From: Rhodospirillales bacterium
GTDB taxonomy: Bacteria > Pseudomonadota > Alphaproteobacteria > Reyranellales > Reyranellaceae
Assembly (NCBI GenBank): GCA_016185145.1
Contig: JACPOB010000057.1
Coordinates: 1-64,000 of the forward strand
Direction: 5' to 3'
DNA length: 64,000 bases
Positions 1 through 11,301 of the stretch are shown here, piece after piece; the first letter of the stretch is position 1; every line of letters starts with the position of its first letter. The position numbers were made by a program, and so were the translations under genes. Below the pieces are notes generated by a model. It was not told the origin of the DNA. It saw only the letters and a list, made by a program, of their open reading frames with translations, and did no database searches.

Positions 1-1070
1 GCCGGCTCCTTGCCGAAGTACTGCTTCACGACCTCGATGACATAGGGCATGCGGGTCTTGCCGCCGACCAGGTTCACCTCGTCGATCTGACCGGCCTGCA
101 GGCCGGCGTCCTTGAGGGCCGCCTTGCACGGCTCCAGCGTGCGCAGGATCAGGTCCTCGACCAGGGACTCGAGCTTGGCGCGCGACAGCTTCAGCACCAG
201 GTGCTTGGGCCCGCTCGCATCCGCCGTGATGAAGGGCAGGTTGATCTCGGTCTCCTTGGAATTGGAGAGTTCGATCTTGGCCTTCTCGGCCGCCTCCTTC
301 AGGCGCTGCAGCGCGAGCTTGTCGTTGCGCAGGTCGATGCCCTGCTCCTTCTTGAACTCCTCCGCGAGGTAGGTGATCACCCGCAGGTCGAAATCCTCGC
401 CACCCAGGAAGGTGTCGCCGTTGGTGGCCTTCACCTCGAACACGCCGTCGCCGATCTCGAGCACCGACACGTCGAACGTGCCGCCGCCCAGGTCGTAGAC
501 CGCGATGATGCCGCTCTTGCGCTTGTCCATGCCGTAGGCAAGGGCAGCCGCCGTCGGCTCGTTGATGATGCGCAGCACGTCGAGACCGGCGATGCGGCCG
601 GCATCCTTGGTGGCCTGACGCTGGGCGTCGTTGAAGTAGGCCGGAACGGTGATGACCGCCTGCTCGACCTTCTCGCCGAGATAGGCCTCGGCGGTCTCCT
701 TCATCTTGCCCAGGATGAAGGCCGAGATCTGGCTCGGGCTGTACTGCTGGCCGTTGGCCTCGACCCAGGCGTCGCCGTTGGAGGCCTTCACGATCTTGAA
801 GGGCACCAGCGACATCTCCTTCGCGACCATGGGGTCGTCGAAGCGGCGCCCGATCAGGCGCTTCACCGAGTAGAGGGTCTTCATGGGATTGGTGACGGCC
901 TGGCGCTTGGCGGCCTGGCCAACCAGTCGCTCGCCGGAGTCGGTGAAAGCGACCATCGAGGGGGTTGTCCGCGCACCCTCGGAATTCTCGATCACCTTTG
1001 TGTCGCCGCCTTCCATGACCGCGACGCACGAATTGGTCGTACCGAGATCGATACCAATGACTTTTGCCAT
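1..1070 (-). CDS. dnaK: Molecular chaperone DnaK (Hsp70), C-terminal part outside window
   Basis: This is the N-terminal ~356 residues of cytoplasmic Hsp70, the ATP-driven chaperone that works with DnaJ and GrpE. The protein starts [20 protein letters not shown], the Hsp70 signature 1. It continues with the phosphate-2 loop [20 protein letters not shown], the [12 protein letters not shown] adenosine motif and the [13 protein letters not shown] signature 3, all in the ATPase domain. The frame is open to the window edge, so the substrate-binding domain and any dnaJ lie beyond it. The ATG at 1068-1070 gives the canonical N-terminus. grpE lies upstream on the same strand after about 190 nt, so dnaK probably has its own promoter. 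Identity is certain. Confidence 0.98.
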   Translation of the reverse strand, partial: MAKVIGIDLGTTNSCVAVMEGGDTKVIENSEGARTTPSMVAFTDSGERLVGQAAKRQAVTNPMKTLYSVKRLIGRRFDDPMVAKEMSLVPFKIVKASNGDAWVEANGQQYSPSQISAFILGKMKETAEAYLGEKVEQAVITVPAYFNDAQRQATKDAGRIAGLDVLRIINEPTAAALAYGMDKRKSGIIAVYDLGGGTFDVSVLEIGDGVFEVKATNGDTFLGGEDFDLRVITYLAEEFKKEQGIDLRNDKLALQRLKEAAEKAKIELSNSKETEINLPFITADASGPKHLVLKLSRAKLESLVEDLILRTLEPCKAALKDAGLQAGQIDEVNLVGGKTRMPYVIEVVKQYFGKEP

Positions 1071-1170
1071 GACTGCTCTCTCTTCCCTTGGCAGGTCGTC
1101 TCGGCCCCTAAGGCACCCAGCCGACCCCCTAATGTGTTACCTGCCGGAAAAACCGGGTCAGGACAGGGGC

Positions 1171-1198
1171 TATATAGGTCCTATCGGCGTGGCTGCAA
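1171..1198 (-). promoter_or_regulatory. Candidate dnaK promoter
   Basis: On the minus strand TTGCAG (1193-1198) and TATATA (1171-1176) are separated by 16 nt, about 100 nt upstream of the dnaK ATG. The -10 reads CCTATATAG in context, which could suit either housekeeping or alphaproteobacterial heat-shock sigma factor. I saw no clear CIRCE element. Prediction by eye only. Confidence 0.4.
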
Positions 1199-1264
1199 TG
1201 ACTTGACGGGCCGAAAAGTGACGAATCCGACGCATTCCGGGGCCTTTCGGGCCTCGGCCACCGA

Positions 1265-1855
1265 TTAGTTCTCGTTGCTGGCCGGACGCATTGCCGGTCC
1301 GCCCTTGGATACCCCCACCATGGCGGCCCGGAGCAGGCGGCCGGCGATCAGGTAGCCCGGGATCAGCTCCTGCACGACCGTTCCGGCCGGCACCGACGGG
1401 TCCTCGACCTCCATCATCGCCTGATGGAATTCGGCATTGAACGGCTTGCCCAGCGCCTCGATGCGGGTGACGCCGTGACGCTCCAGCACCGACTGCAATT
1501 CGCGCTCGGTGGCCTGCACGCCAACGATCACGTTCTTCAGCGCCGGGTCGACCGCGCCGGCATTGCCGGGCAGCACCGACAGGGCGCGGCCGAGATTGTC
1601 GGCGACCGACAGCACGTCCTTGGCAAAGCGCTCGATGCCGAACTTGCGCTCGCGCTCGACATCCTGCTGGGCGCGGCGGCGCACGTTCTGTGCCTCCGCG
1701 AGCGCGCGCAGGAGCTTGTCCTGCAGATCGGCCTTCTCGGCCTGCAGTTGCTGCAGATCGCCTGCCGCCTCCGGCTTGGCAGGAATGTCGACGGCGTCGT
1801 CCGGCTCGACCGGCATCTCAGCCGGGGCGCCGCCCGCGGTTGGATCGCTGGCCAT
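1265..1855 (-). CDS. grpE: Nucleotide exchange factor GrpE
   Basis: GrpE is the homodimeric nucleotide-exchange factor that releases ADP from DnaK. At 196 aa the length is typical. The N-terminal ~35 residues are acidic and disordered. A long coiled coil (about 35-75, LQQLQAEKADLQDKLLRALA) leads into the conserved AEAQNVRRRAQQDVER segment. The C-terminal beta domain carries PFNAEFHQAMMEVEDPSVPAGTV and GYLIAGRLLRAAMVGVSKG. It ends in the low-complexity tail PAMRPASNEN. It is co-directional with dnaK but about 190 nt away, with a candidate promoter in the gap. Identity is firm. Confidence 0.97.
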   Translation of the reverse strand: MASDPTAGGAPAEMPVEPDDAVDIPAKPEAAGDLQQLQAEKADLQDKLLRALAEAQNVRRRAQQDVERERKFGIERFAKDVLSVADNLGRALSVLPGNAGAVDPALKNVIVGVQATERELQSVLERHGVTRIEALGKPFNAEFHQAMMEVEDPSVPAGTVVQELIPGYLIAGRLLRAAMVGVSKGGPAMRPASNEN

Positions 1856-1955
1856 ACGTTATCCCTATAGCAAGTGGTTTCTTTAAGCGGGCCTTCACTT
1901 AGGGATGACGGCGTCCGCGGTCAACCACCTCATTGCTCTCCGGGTTGCAACCGCG

Positions 1956-3011
1956 TCACACCGCCGCCAGCGGTGCGTGCAGCTTGGTGCCGCGCACGAT
2001 GATGCCGCCGCGGTCGCCGATCGTGACCGCGCCGTAACGCTGGGCGAACACCTCGGGCAGCGGCCGTGCGTCCGACGCCGCCAGCCACAAACGCAGCAGG
2101 TGACGGCGCCGTTCCGGCTCGGGCCAGTCCACGAAGCCGGTGCGGTCATGCAGCATGGTGTGATTGTGCACGAGCTGCACGTCGCCCGGCTTGAACTCCA
2201 TGAACAGGTTGAGCTTGGGATCGTTGGCCAGAGAATCGAACAGGTCGAGCGCCTCGACATGGGCTGCCGTCAGTCGCGGCGCGTCTTCGAAGCGCTGGGC
2301 CGAATCGATGTACTGCCGCTGATAGATCGCCGTCAGGAAGCCCCTGTGCCAGTTGAACACCGGAATCTCGAAGTAGGGCTTCTGGCCGGCCGGCACTTCG
2401 CCCCGGCGGTCGGTGGCGAGTGGCCGGAACAGGATCTCGAGCAGATCGGGCCGGCGACGGCGCATCTCGTTGAAGATGGTGGTCGAGCTCACCAGGGCGG
2501 ACAGGCCGCCCGACTGCGCCGTCTTGAGGCACAGCAGTCCGACGATGTCGCAGGAATCGGTGTGATAGGTCTGACGCTCGTTGGTCTGATAGATGCGCAC
2601 GTTGGGATCGTGTACGTCGAGCCCGAGATCCTGCACGTGGCCCAGCACATGGCCCTTGCCGTTCTGCGAGCGTGCGCTGCCGAGATGGGCGCCCAGGCCG
2701 AAGAACGCCGTCGCCGATTCGCGCATCGACCAGCGCTCGACCGGCAGGCCGCGCAGCAGCAGGAAGCCGCGGCCGTTCAGCACCTCGTCGCGCACCCGCG
2801 CCTTCAGCCTGGGGCCGAGCGTCGGCAGCGGAAAGTCTGCAGGCGTTATCGCCGCGATGTCCGCATCACGCCGCGCCAGCGATGTCGCTGCACTCGCGAC
2901 CTCGGCGACCTCCGCGGCACTGAGCGGCATCAGCCAGTCGTCGCGCTTGGCCATCTCGGGGCCGTACCAGGCCGCCGCTCCGGTCTGTTCCGGCGGAAGC
3001 TCGAACGTCAT
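1956..3011 (-). CDS. TauD/TfdA-family Fe(II)/2-oxoglutarate dioxygenase
   Basis: A 351-aa protein of the TauD/TfdA (clavaminate synthase-like) fold, which couples 2-oxoglutarate decarboxylation to oxidation of a small substrate. The HxD iron-binding pair is in QTYHTDSCD (about residue 150), the distal iron histidine in VQLVHNHTMLHDRTGF (about 283) and the 2-oxoglutarate arginine probably in RRRHLLRLWL. The N-terminal half has the RGFLLLRGLPVERWS segment typical of the family. The substrate cannot be deduced. It lies close upstream of the prolyl aminopeptidase stop on the same strand (16-nt gap), so they may be co-transcribed. Family assignment is firm; taurine specificity is not supported. 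Confidence 0.88.
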   Translation of the reverse strand: MTFELPPEQTGAAAWYGPEMAKRDDWLMPLSAAEVAEVASAATSLARRDADIAAITPADFPLPTLGPRLKARVRDEVLNGRGFLLLRGLPVERWSMRESATAFFGLGAHLGSARSQNGKGHVLGHVQDLGLDVHDPNVRIYQTNERQTYHTDSCDIVGLLCLKTAQSGGLSALVSSTTIFNEMRRRRPDLLEILFRPLATDRRGEVPAGQKPYFEIPVFNWHRGFLTAIYQRQYIDSAQRFEDAPRLTAAHVEALDLFDSLANDPKLNLFMEFKPGDVQLVHNHTMLHDRTGFVDWPEPERRRHLLRLWLAASDARPLPEVFAQRYGAVTIGDRGGIIVRGTKLHAPLAAV

Positions 3012-3027
3012 GCGTCAGTTTCCTCGC

Positions 3028-4038
3028 TCACGTTTCCCAGGGAAAGCGCGGCGCAAACAGGTCGACGTCGCTGCTCGCCAGCCGCGAGCTCTCGGTGGCG
3101 TTGACCAGCGCCGCGCGGATGCCCGGTTCGAGCGCGCTGTGGCCGGCGTCGGGCACGACGACATAGCGCGCCTCGGGCCAGGCGCGCGCCAACGCGTCGG
3201 CAGTGACCGGCGGGCAGACGATGTCGTAGCGGCCCTGCACGATGGTGCAGGGCAGATGGCGAATGCGGTCCAGAGTCGACCACGGCCAGCCTTCGGGCAC
3301 GAACGTGCCGTGGGCGAAGTAGTGCGCCTCGATGCGCGACAGGGCGAGCGCGAAGCCGCCATGGTCGGATTCGAACGGCGCGCGCGCCGTGGGATAGAGC
3401 GTCGAGCAGGCCGCCTCGTAGCGGCTCCAGGCGCGCGCCGCGGGGCGATGGCTGTCGGGATTGCGGTCGGTCAGGCGGCGATAGTAGTTGCCCAGAAGGT
3501 CGGCGCGCTCGGCCGGCGGCAGGTGTTCGGCGAAGTCGCGCCACGCCTCGGGGAAGATCGCGCGCATGCCGTGGAGAAACCATTCGATCTCCGAGCGCGC
3601 GCCGAGGAAGATGCCGCGCAGGACGAAGCCGGTGACGCGCTCGGGATGTTTCAGGCCGTAGGCCAGTGCCAGCGTGCTGCCCCACGAGCCGCCGAACAGC
3701 AGCCACTGCTGGATGCCGAGATGGGTCCTGAGCTTCTCCATGTCGGCCACGAGATGGCCGGTGGTGTTGTCGTGCAGCTCGCCGAGCGGCATGGAGCGGC
3801 CGCAGCCGCGCTGGTCGAAGATCACGATGCGGTAGAATTGCGGGTCGAAGAAGCGGCGATGCACGGGCGCCGAGCCGGCGCCCGGCCCGCCGTGCAGGAA
3901 CAGGACCGGCACGCCGTCCGGATTGCCGCTCTGTTCCCAATAGATTGTGTGTCGCCCGTCGACCGCCAGCATGCCGCTGGCATAGGGCGAGATTTCCGGG
4001 AACAGATCGGAGCGAAGCGGGGTTTCTGAACGCGGCAT
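3028..4038 (-). CDS. pip: Prolyl aminopeptidase (peptidase S33)
   Basis: A 336-aa cytosolic alpha/beta-hydrolase that removes N-terminal proline from peptides. Family marks are LFLHGGPGAG (oxyanion region, about 46-55), FDQRGCGRSMP (about 74-84) and the nucleophile elbow GGSWGSTLALAYG with the catalytic serine. The acid is in QGRYDIVCPP and the histidine in PDAGHSALEPG near the C-terminus. The N-terminus DLFPEISPYASGMLAVDGRH is typical of proteobacterial Pip. It is divergent from the M48 protease gene at 4152. Identity is firm. Confidence 0.95.
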   Translation of the reverse strand: MPRSETPLRSDLFPEISPYASGMLAVDGRHTIYWEQSGNPDGVPVLFLHGGPGAGSAPVHRRFFDPQFYRIVIFDQRGCGRSMPLGELHDNTTGHLVADMEKLRTHLGIQQWLLFGGSWGSTLALAYGLKHPERVTGFVLRGIFLGARSEIEWFLHGMRAIFPEAWRDFAEHLPPAERADLLGNYYRRLTDRNPDSHRPAARAWSRYEAACSTLYPTARAPFESDHGGFALALSRIEAHYFAHGTFVPEGWPWSTLDRIRHLPCTIVQGRYDIVCPPVTADALARAWPEARYVVVPDAGHSALEPGIRAALVNATESSRLASSDVDLFAPRFPWET

Positions 4039-4151
4039 GTGACTTCAGTCCGAATCACTGCCACAGCTGCGCCTTTTGTTCCAGCCTCACCGCGCGCATT
4101 GCGACCGCCATGGCGCACCGTCTAAGGTCGCGGCGGGGAGCAGGAGGGTCA

Positions 4152-5561
4152 GTGGTTTTCCGCCGGTTACTCGTACTTCTTGCACTCCTCGCCAGTGTTG
4201 CCGCCTGCGCGCTTCCCAACGATCCGTCGCAGGCGACCGGTCCGTCGCGCGCCGGAATCCCGGCCCTGCCGCGCGAGCTCGAACGCGACGTCGGGTCGGC
4301 CTATCCGGACGCGGCGCTGCAGGCCTATGTCGATCGCGTCGGCCAGAAGGTCGTGAGCCAGTCCAGCGTCTCCGGCAGCTATCGCTTCGTCGTGCTCGAC
4401 CAGCCGCTGGCCAATGCGCACGCAGCCGGCGGCTATGTCATGGTGACGCGCGGGCTGCTCGCTTTGCTCGATGACGAAGCCGAGCTGGCGGCCGCCCTCA
4501 GCCACGAGGTCGGCCATGTCGTGCAGCGCCATGCCTTCCAGCGGGCGCGGCAGAGGCAGAGCGTGCTCGACGCCGCCGTCGAGGCTGCCACATCGACCGG
4601 ATCGATCACGGTCGGACGCTCGGTGGCGCGCGACGGGCTGCTGGCCTTGCGTCGCTATTCGCGCGAACAGGAACTGGAGGCCGACAAGATCGGCGTCGCC
4701 ATGCTGGTGAAGGCGGGCTATCGCGGCAGCGCCATGGCGAGCCTCATCGACAAGCTGCGCCGACAGGGACAGCTCGAACTGCAGCTGATGGGCGAGGCGC
4801 CCGACTCGATCGACCGGCGCAGCTCGACGTCGACCCATCCTGCGCCGGTCGAGCGGCGCATCGCCCTGCAGGCCGTCAGCGACGCCACGGCGCCCGGCGA
4901 GTCCAACCGAGCGGCGTTTCTCGCGGCCGTCAACGGCATGTCGGTCGACGATCCGCCGCAGGAAGGTTTCGTGCGCGGCAACCGCTTTCTCCATCCGGTG
5001 CTGCGGCTCGCCTTCGAGGCGCCGCGCGACTTCCGGCTGTTCAACGACACCGACGGCGTCCTGGGCGTCGGCCGCGACCGTTCGCTGCTCTTCTTCGCCT
5101 GCACCGACGCGCCCCAGGACGGCCTCGCCGACTGGATGCGCAATCGCTTGAAGCCGACGCCGACCGACATCCAGACTACCGAGATCGGCGGCGCCGAGGC
5201 CGCGATCGGGGCGCGGCCGCGCGGCTCCGACACCGGGCTGGGCCAGGCGCGCTATGTCCTCATCCGGCACGGCGATCGCGTCTGCTTCTTCAATCTCCTG
5301 AGTGACGGGCCCGACCGCGATCAGCGCATCGAGGTTCTGATCAACGCGGCGCGCAGCTTCCGCAGCCTGTCCGAGGCCGAAGCGGCGGCCTTGCGGCCCT
5401 ACCGGCTGCGCGTCGTGCCGACGGCCGGCACCAGCGCGGCCCAGCTTGCCCAGCGCCTGCCCTACACTGATTACAAGATGGAGCGGCTGCTGCTGCTGAA
5501 CAGCGTCGACAGTGGCGCCGAGCTGATGCGGCTGCCGGAGGTGAAGACCATCGAGCCTTAG
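4152..5561 (+). CDS. M48-family metalloprotease, lipoprotein
   Basis: A zinc peptidase of the M48 (BepA/YfgC/LoiP-like) group, probably periplasmic quality control of envelope proteins. I chose GTG at 4152 because AGGAGG lies just upstream (4142-4147) and the product then starts with a lipoprotein signal, VVFRRLLVLLALLASVAACA, whose lipobox cysteine follows VAA. An in-frame ATG at 4110 would add 14 residues. The catalytic HExxH is in LSHEVGHVVQRH and the third zinc ligand probably in REQELEADKIG. The C-terminal ~60 residues ([20 protein letters not shown] onward) resemble a degenerate LysM-like module. About 469 aa. A long palindrome follows the stop. Confidence 0.9.
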   Translation: MVFRRLLVLLALLASVAACALPNDPSQATGPSRAGIPALPRELERDVGSAYPDAALQAYVDRVGQKVVSQSSVSGSYRFVVLDQPLANAHAAGGYVMVTRGLLALLDDEAELAAALSHEVGHVVQRHAFQRARQRQSVLDAAVEAATSTGSITVGRSVARDGLLALRRYSREQELEADKIGVAMLVKAGYRGSAMASLIDKLRRQGQLELQLMGEAPDSIDRRSSTSTHPAPVERRIALQAVSDATAPGESNRAAFLAAVNGMSVDDPPQEGFVRGNRFLHPVLRLAFEAPRDFRLFNDTDGVLGVGRDRSLLFFACTDAPQDGLADWMRNRLKPTPTDIQTTEIGGAEAAIGARPRGSDTGLGQARYVLIRHGDRVCFFNLLSDGPDRDQRIEVLINAARSFRSLSEAEAAALRPYRLRVVPTAGTSAAQLAQRLPYTDYKMERLLLLNSVDSGAELMRLPEVKTIEP

Positions 5562-5571
5562 ATCTTCTTCC

Positions 5572-5628
5572 GGACCGCGCGCTTCCAGTGCGCTCATGAC
5601 CCATGAGCGCGCTGGAAGCGCGCGGTCC
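5572..5628. repeat. Long palindromic repeat, family A copy 1
   Basis: An almost perfect inverted repeat with 27-nt arms around a 3-nt centre and a single arm mismatch. It begins GGACCGCGCGCTTCCAG and ends with the complement, with a TCTT/AAGA pair continuing outside. It sits between the convergent M48 protease and PPP-like genes, so it could terminate both. The same architecture (GGACCGCG...CTCATG centre) recurs at 59442-59497, which marks a dispersed REP/MITE-like family. Confidence 0.85.
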
Positions 5629-5635
5629 AGAAGAG

Positions 5636-6430
5636 TCATGACTCGATCCGTTCGAGCAGTGCGCCGCTGCCATCGAGCGCCACCAGCGCCGGCGCCTCGC
5701 GCGTCACCGTCAGCACCCGGCCGTCGTCGGCCGCTTCACCGGGCCCCGCGCCGCGGACCAGCCGCGTCAATCCCGTCCAGCCGGCATCGGCGCCGCGCGC
5801 CAGGGCGGCGTCGAGGGCGCTGTCGCTCTGGCCGTTCCACCAGAAGGCGTCGGCCTGGTCGTCGATTGGCCGCGTCGCGTCGACGCCCGCCGCCGACAGC
5901 AGCATTGCGCCGTTGGCGCTGAGCGCGGCGCGGGCCAGGGAGTTCAGGAGCTCGGCATGGCCGGGCCGCGCCGTCTGCGCCTCGCGCAAGCCGACGGTCC
6001 AGCGCGCGATCGCCGTGGCGCCGCCGCGGCAGGCGATGCGGCCGTCCTCGACGTTGCCGCCATAGGCGGCCACTGTCGCGGCGAGGCCCCGCGCCAGCAT
6101 CCAGTCGAGCACCGAAAGCGGCGACATGGCGAACTGCAGGCCGAGCAGCTTGTGCCACATCTCCTCCTGGGCGCCGCGCAGGAAGAACACGTCGCAGGCG
6201 AGATTGGCCGCCATCAGCCGGCGGCGCAGCAACAGCATCAGGTCCAGGGTGCGTCCCGGATCGCCGGCGCTGCCCAGCATGTTGCCCAGCACCACCAGCT
6301 TGTCACCGCGCTGCCAGCGCTGCAGCAGCCTGCTGGCCAGAACCGCGAGCGCCCGGTCGTTGCCCTGCTGGGCGCCGAGAGCCCAGATGCGACCGCCGTC
6401 GCTGAGGCGGGCGATGGTGGGACCAGTCAT
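5636..6430 (-). CDS. Degenerate PPP-type metallophosphoesterase-fold protein
   Basis: A 264-aa protein with the spacing of the Ser/Thr phosphatase (PPP) superfamily but without its metal ligands. The GDxHG block reads G-A-Q-Q-G (19-23), the GDxxDRG block reads G-N-M-L-G-S-A (49-55) and the GNHE block reads R-G-A-Q-E (85-89). The interleaved hydrophobic strands (LVVLGN, DVFFLRG) are kept, as is an F-A-M-S-P-L helix. Catalysis is therefore unlikely; a binding or regulatory role is an inference. It is downstream of carD on the same strand, behind a hairpin terminator. Similar degenerate proteins may be annotated only as hypothetical or metallophosphatase. Confidence 0.6.
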   Translation of the reverse strand: MTGPTIARLSDGGRIWALGAQQGNDRALAVLASRLLQRWQRGDKLVVLGNMLGSAGDPGRTLDLMLLLRRRLMAANLACDVFFLRGAQEEMWHKLLGLQFAMSPLSVLDWMLARGLAATVAAYGGNVEDGRIACRGGATAIARWTVGLREAQTARPGHAELLNSLARAALSANGAMLLSAAGVDATRPIDDQADAFWWNGQSDSALDAALARGADAGWTGLTRLVRGAGPGEAADDGRVLTVTREAPALVALDGSGALLERIES

Positions 6431-6442
6431 GCGCGGTTCATG

Positions 6443-6479
6443 AAAAAGGCGGCGCGACGTTTCCGTCGGCCGCCTTTCA
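6443..6479 (-). terminator. Rho-independent terminator downstream of carD
   Basis: On the minus strand a GC-rich stem (AAAGGCGGC pairing with GCCGCCTTT, with inner GACG/CGTC pairing) closes on a short loop and is followed by TTTTT. It is placed to end carD transcription before the degenerate phosphatase gene, whose start codon is at 6430. Confidence 0.6.
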
Positions 6480-6504
6480 GCTCATTTTCTGCCAGGGCGG
6501 TCTA

Positions 6505-6586
6505 GCCACCTACGCTGCGGAGCAGCTTCGGTGGCTTTAGGGGCTGCTCGATCAAGTCCTTCGAAGCTCCGCAGGAGCGAAGGAGG
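6505..6586. repeat. Two short hairpin repeats, family B
   Basis: Two imperfect palindromes of about 30 nt lie between carD and the degenerate phosphatase gene. The first (6505-6535) has arms GCCACCTACGCTGC and GCAGCTTCGGTGGC. The second (6558-6586) has arms CCTTCGAAGCTCC and GGAGCGAAGGAGG. The same CCTYCGNAGC...GCNNAGGAGG pattern recurs at 13991-14020 and 14043-14071. Confidence 0.75.
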
Positions 6587-6587
6587 G

Positions 6588-7115
6588 CTAGGCGACCTTC
6601 TGCAGAACGCTGTTCAGCTTCTGCGTGGCGACGTCCTTGTCGATGCGCTCGACCGCCGCCAGTTCGCGCGCCAGCCGATCGAGGGCGGCCTCGTAGATTT
6701 GCCGCTCGCTGTACGACTGGTCGGGCTGGCCGGCATTGCGATGCAGGTCGCGCACGACTTCGGCGATCGACACCGGATCGCCGGAATTGATCTTGGCTTC
6801 GTATTCCTGCGCCCGGCGGTTCCACATGGCGCGGCTGACGCGGCTGCGGCCCTTCAGGGTCACCAGCGCGTTCTCCATGATCTTGCGCGAGCTGAGCTTG
6901 CGCAGGCCGGAAATCTTGGCCTTCGCCACCGGCACGCGCAGCATCATGCGCTCCTGCTCGAACGAGATGACGAACAGGTCGAGCTTGTGCCCGGCGATCT
7001 CCTTCGCCTCGATATCGATCACGCGACCGACACCGTGCGTCGGATAGACCACGAAATCGCCCTTCTCGAAGGCATACTCCTTCGGCTTGGCCGCAATCTT
7101 CTTCGGCTTTGCCAT
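6588..7115 (-). CDS. carD: CarD-family transcriptional regulator
   Basis: A 175-aa CarD/CdnL-type RNA-polymerase-binding protein that stabilises promoter open complexes. The N-terminal Tudor-like RNAP-interaction domain is visible as FEKGDFVVYPTHGVGRVIDI (about 17-36), followed by the helical DNA-binding domain with RKIMENALVTLKGRSRVSRA and MWNRRAQEYEAKINSGDPVS. I took the ATG at 7115 (MAKPKKIAAK); a GTG 24 nt upstream is in frame but gives an atypical N-terminus. The gene order S4 protein, ferredoxin, CarD is, from memory, common in alphaproteobacteria. A palindrome-rich region lies upstream. Confidence 0.95.
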   Translation of the reverse strand: MAKPKKIAAKPKEYAFEKGDFVVYPTHGVGRVIDIEAKEIAGHKLDLFVISFEQERMMLRVPVAKAKISGLRKLSSRKIMENALVTLKGRSRVSRAMWNRRAQEYEAKINSGDPVSIAEVVRDLHRNAGQPDQSYSERQIYEAALDRLARELAAVERIDKDVATQKLNSVLQKVA

Positions 7116-7320
7116 GTCTTCAGATCCCTTCACGTCCACGTCCTACCCCGCGCTGAAGCGATACCGCGACCAACCGCTCACGCCCCCTTGCGTGTCGGCT
7201 CGATGCCGGGTATCCGTGAGTTGTTTTCGGATACCTACCAGGACACCGAGCCAGCGGCAGTCCGACCTGGGACCGCTTCCGACGGGACCCTTATATCAGA
7301 GATTCGCGCCTGAGTCGCGG

Positions 7321-7377
7321 CCGATGTTGCATTTCGGCAACGGTCTGCCCATGCAACAGTTGCATGACTGTTGCAAA
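7321..7377. promoter_or_regulatory. Cluster of TTGCA palindromes upstream of carD
   Basis: A perfect 15-nt palindrome ATGCAACAGTTGCAT (7351-7365) is flanked by further half sites: GATGTTGCATT near 7323-7333 and CTGTTGCAAAA near 7368-7378. The cluster lies in the 290-nt gap between the ferredoxin and carD genes, upstream of a TATAAG -10-like hexamer on the minus strand (around 7291-7297). A protein operator controlling carD is the simplest reading. The binding factor is unknown. Confidence 0.5.
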
Positions 7378-7409
7378 AGATGCGTCCGAGACGCGAAAAG
7401 TGGCGGTTT

Positions 7410-7736
7410 CTAACGCGCCGCGGGCTTGTCCGAGAAATACTTTTCGAACTTGTCTTTTTCGTCCTTGAAATCGTCCGCGTCAGCCGGCGCTTCGCCCTTG
7501 CGGGTGATGTTCGGCCAGCTGGCCGACAGGCCGCGATTGAGCTCCAGCCATTTCTCCAGTCCCTTCTCGGTGTCGGGCAGGATGGCGTTGGGCGGGCACT
7601 CGGGCTCACAGACGCCGCAGTCGATGCATTCGTCCGGATTGATGACCAGCATGTTCTCGCCCTCGTAGAAGCAATCCACGGGGCAGACTTCGACGCAGTC
7701 CGGCTCGCGCAAGTCAGTCGCCGTCAATTTCGTCAT
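7410..7736 (-). CDS. FdxA-like ferredoxin with altered N-terminus
   Basis: A 108-aa ferredoxin whose body matches the 7Fe FdxA family: [20 protein letters not shown] followed by [18 protein letters not shown]. The remaining cysteines are 14, 18, 22, 37, 40, 43 and 47, which can hold one [4Fe-4S] cluster. The usual N-terminal Cys-x-x-Cys that supplies the first ligand of the [3Fe-4S] cluster is replaced by the segment [10 protein letters not shown]. The start codon (7734-7736) overlaps the 3' end of the S4 gene by about 23 nt, as if the N-terminus had been rebuilt from the neighbouring reading frame. The charged C-terminal tail [20 protein letters not shown] is normal. Electron carrier; partners unknown. 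Confidence 0.85.
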   Translation of the reverse strand: MTKLTATDLREPDCVEVCPVDCFYEGENMLVINPDECIDCGVCEPECPPNAILPDTEKGLEKWLELNRGLSASWPNITRKGEAPADADDFKDEKDKFEKYFSDKPAAR

Positions 7737-7968
7737 ACAACGCGCGAGCCTCGGGAGCGGGGCCGCGACGATCGCCCAAAGCCACGATCCGCACCACGCG
7801 CACACGCGGCCCCAGGGCGAAGGTCAGCACCATGCCGGGCGCCACGGTGGCGTGGGGCTTGTCGACGACGCGGCCGTCGATGCGGCAGCGCGACTTCTCG
7901 ATGAAGCGCGTGGCGAGGCTGCGGGACTTGAAGAAGCGCGCATGCCACAGCCATTTATCGAGCCGCAT
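7714..7968 (-). CDS. S4-domain RNA-binding protein (Hsp15-like)
   Basis: An 84-aa protein consisting essentially of one S4 RNA-binding domain: [20 protein letters not shown], then [20 protein letters not shown] and [19 protein letters not shown]. Hsp15 proteins bind free 50S subunits carrying nascent chains and recycle them. The E. coli protein is longer, with a basic C-terminal tail that is reduced here. It lies 15 nt downstream of the helicase stop codon and its last codons overlap the ferredoxin start, so helicase, S4 protein and ferredoxin form an operon. Confidence 0.9.
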   Translation of the reverse strand: MRLDKWLWHARFFKSRSLATRFIEKSRCRIDGRVVDKPHATVAPGMVLTFALGPRVRVVRIVALGDRRGPAPEARALYDEIDGD

Positions 7969-7982
7969 CGCGCCTTAGGCTC

Positions 7983-11252
<3,270 letters not shown>

Positions 11253-11301
11253 CGGCCCACCTTCGCGCGGGGCTTTGGCCGAAGCAAGGCCTCAACCCGG
11301 G

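Noticed and set aside
7410..7805. A 131-aa form of the ferredoxin with an extra N-terminus containing two cysteines
   Set aside because: The extension is antisense-like sequence read through the S4 gene in another frame and does not resemble the FdxA N-terminus. The ATG at 7736 is preferred.
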